Shown: in pieces, positions 63,098 through 64,000 of the stretch
Position numbering within the stretch: position 1 is the stretch's first letter
Layout: every line of letters starts with the position of its first letter
DNA from: Pseudophaeobacter arcticus DSM 23566
GTDB taxonomy: Bacteria; Pseudomonadota; Alphaproteobacteria; Rhodobacterales; Rhodobacteraceae
Length of the DNA: 64,000 bases
Reading direction: 5' to 3'
Assembly (NCBI RefSeq): GCF_000473205.1
Contig: NZ_KI421507.1
Span: 237,074 to 301,073, forward strand
The notes under the pieces: model-generated
The model's database searches: none
The model's input: the letters and a program-made list of their open reading frames with translations, nothing else
What the model was told of the DNA's origin: nothing
Translations under genes and position numbers: made by a program

Positions 63098-63888
63098 TTT
63101 TTTGTCGCTCGCTTCTAGACCACGCAACGCCCGAAATCGTGGGGTTGCGGAGGATCCGGTGCCTGTATGTTTCTGCCGAAGGCCGTTCTTTGCGGCCATA
63201 TTGCGAACATATTGCGTCGAATTTAAATCAAATGTCTAGCCGGCGCAGACAGAAACTGTAGATGAATTGCGCTCTATAGTGTCTTGTTTGCCGCAGGTTT
63301 TCTGCCGCGACAGGGCTGTTTCCCCTGTTTTTGGGGCCCTTTCTTGCAAATGGTTAATAAATCTGACCGCAGTTGGTATCTCTATCGGAACAGCGGGTCG
63401 GGGCAGGATCTGGGCAAAACCGAGGCGAGACACTGCAGAACAGGGTCGGGCGCCCATCAGCGTGCCCTTGCCCAAACAGGGCCAAAACAGGGCCAAAGTG
63501 CCCGGCAAAGGCCAGTGGCAGCGCCGCTTGATCCAGGGTGTTTGTGGGCCTGGGCAGCATGAGATCACAGGTTTTGGTGAAATTGTGAAGATTTTTGAGC
63601 GAAACCTTCTGGCAATTAATTAAAAATACACCAGTTCCTAATAGTATGAAACTAGCAAATAGTGTACCCTTGCGGAAGACTGAACGGCGTCCGAGGCTCT
63701 CGATTGCCGGACCAAGCCCCCCTGATCAGAGCGGGCATCCGGTGCTTAAGACGCCGTCGAACAAGAGCAGAAATCAAAACCAAAAACGACCGCGGACATC
63801 CGTGGCCCAGGCCCTGGGCATTCTATGTCTGTGCGTTTTCACCACCGCCAGGAGGAAAGGCGAAGCATAACCCAGGAGGCTAGATCCG
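63098..63888. other. Divergent intergenic region before prkA
   Basis: About 790 bp between the adhesin and prkA starts. 63608-63665 is conspicuously AT-rich. cagggccaaa is repeated at about 63475-63500. A 91-codon frame at 63595-63870 looks non-coding. It should contain the two promoters and long leaders. Confidence 0.5.
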
Positions 63889-64000
63889 ATGAAAGACATT
63901 GCCGAAATATTTGCCGAGCAATATGGCCAGACGCGTGAACAGGAGATGTCCCTTTATGGCTATCTGGATGCCTGTCGCAGCGATCCCAGCCTCTATGCCA
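63889..64000 (+). CDS. prkA: PrkA-family serine protein kinase, N-terminal part
   Basis: The first 37 residues before the window ends: MKDIAEIFAEQYGQTREQEM, then a block reading MSLYGYLDACRSDPSLYA. This is the N-terminal pattern of PrkA/YeaG, a stress-linked protein kinase with an AAA-like domain, normally followed by a YeaH-like and a SpoVR-like gene. AGGAGG (63874-63879) precedes the ATG at 63889. Only the truncated start is visible. Confidence 0.85.
   Translation, partial: MKDIAEIFAEQYGQTREQEMSLYGYLDACRSDPSLYA

Noticed and set aside
63595..63870. 91-residue plus-strand frame before prkA
   Set aside because: Composition is that of non-coding DNA (rich in Pro, Arg, Ser), there is no ribosome site and it overlaps the expected prkA leader.

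Overview
The window looks like the chromosome of a marine alphaproteobacterium of the Rhodobacteraceae (Roseobacter group). The signs are a SAM/SAH-type riboswitch directly in front of metK (a class described from Rhodobacterales), an irr gene divergent from fabA, the miaB-phoH-ybeY-corC-lnt-metK and aroA-cmk-rpsA-ihfB backbones, beta-ketoadipate (pca) genes, a class II EPSP synthase, and GC-rich DNA with alphaproteobacterial codon use. I saw no rRNA, tRNA, CRISPR array, transposase or phage genes.

Layout. 1-12.3 kb is almost entirely minus-strand catabolic and accessory genes: an ArsR repressor with a cysteine pair spaced as in the persulfide sensor SqrR, an enolase-superfamily enzyme, a zinc alcohol dehydrogenase, a TetA-like exporter, a pcaD / alpha-beta hydrolase / pcaB cluster, a nuclease/phosphatase-fold protein, a threonine-dehydratase-like enzyme, another alpha/beta hydrolase and a 2-haloacid dehalogenase. 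11.8-16.7 kb holds an FKBP isomerase and the unsaturated fatty acid genes fabI, fabB and fabA, interrupted by an orphan secreted-protein gene, plus irr. 16.6-19.7 kb has a LysR regulator divergent from a phytanoyl-CoA dioxygenase-type oxygenase, then a possible glycosyltransferase. 19.8-29.9 kb is a housekeeping run on the plus strand: miaB, two envelope proteins sharing a novel-looking motif, phoH, ybeY, corC, lnt, riboswitch, metK, a ClpP-like periplasmic protein and trmB. 30-39.4 kb contains aroA, a membrane protein, cmk, an inserted orphan plus nitroreductase, rpsA, ihfB, a LapA-like protein, trpF and trpB.

39.8-50.8 kb returns mostly to the minus strand: a hybrid histidine kinase whose 7TM sensor half is cut off by an in-frame TGA, an IsdG-like heme monooxygenase, a DUF2237 gene with a frameshift in a G7 run, a class C beta-lactamase-fold hydrolase, pth, rplY, a plus-strand pair (small protein plus HTTM-like membrane protein), lldD, trpA and a PagL-like lipid A deacylase. 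51-54 kb carries ychF, a nucleoside hydrolase and a methyltransferase. 54.7-63.1 kb holds a trypsin-like secreted protease convergent with a complete type I secretion adhesin operon (BapA-like Ig-repeat adhesin, TolC-like outer membrane factor, ABC exporter with a degenerate C39 domain, HlyD adaptor). The window ends in the first codons of prkA.

The most unusual signals are: the TGA-split histidine kinase; the G7-tract frameshift; a scatter of short perfect or near-perfect tandem duplications (11-24 bp) at gene ends, one of them expanded in frame inside lnt; a dispersed intergenic element present twice; orphan lower-GC secreted-protein genes wedged into the fab and cmk-rpsA operons; and the CEHW motif shared by two adjacent envelope proteins. 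No wholly new multigene system is evident. Starts were chosen from ribosome binding sites and family alignment recalled from memory, so family calls should be confirmed by database search.
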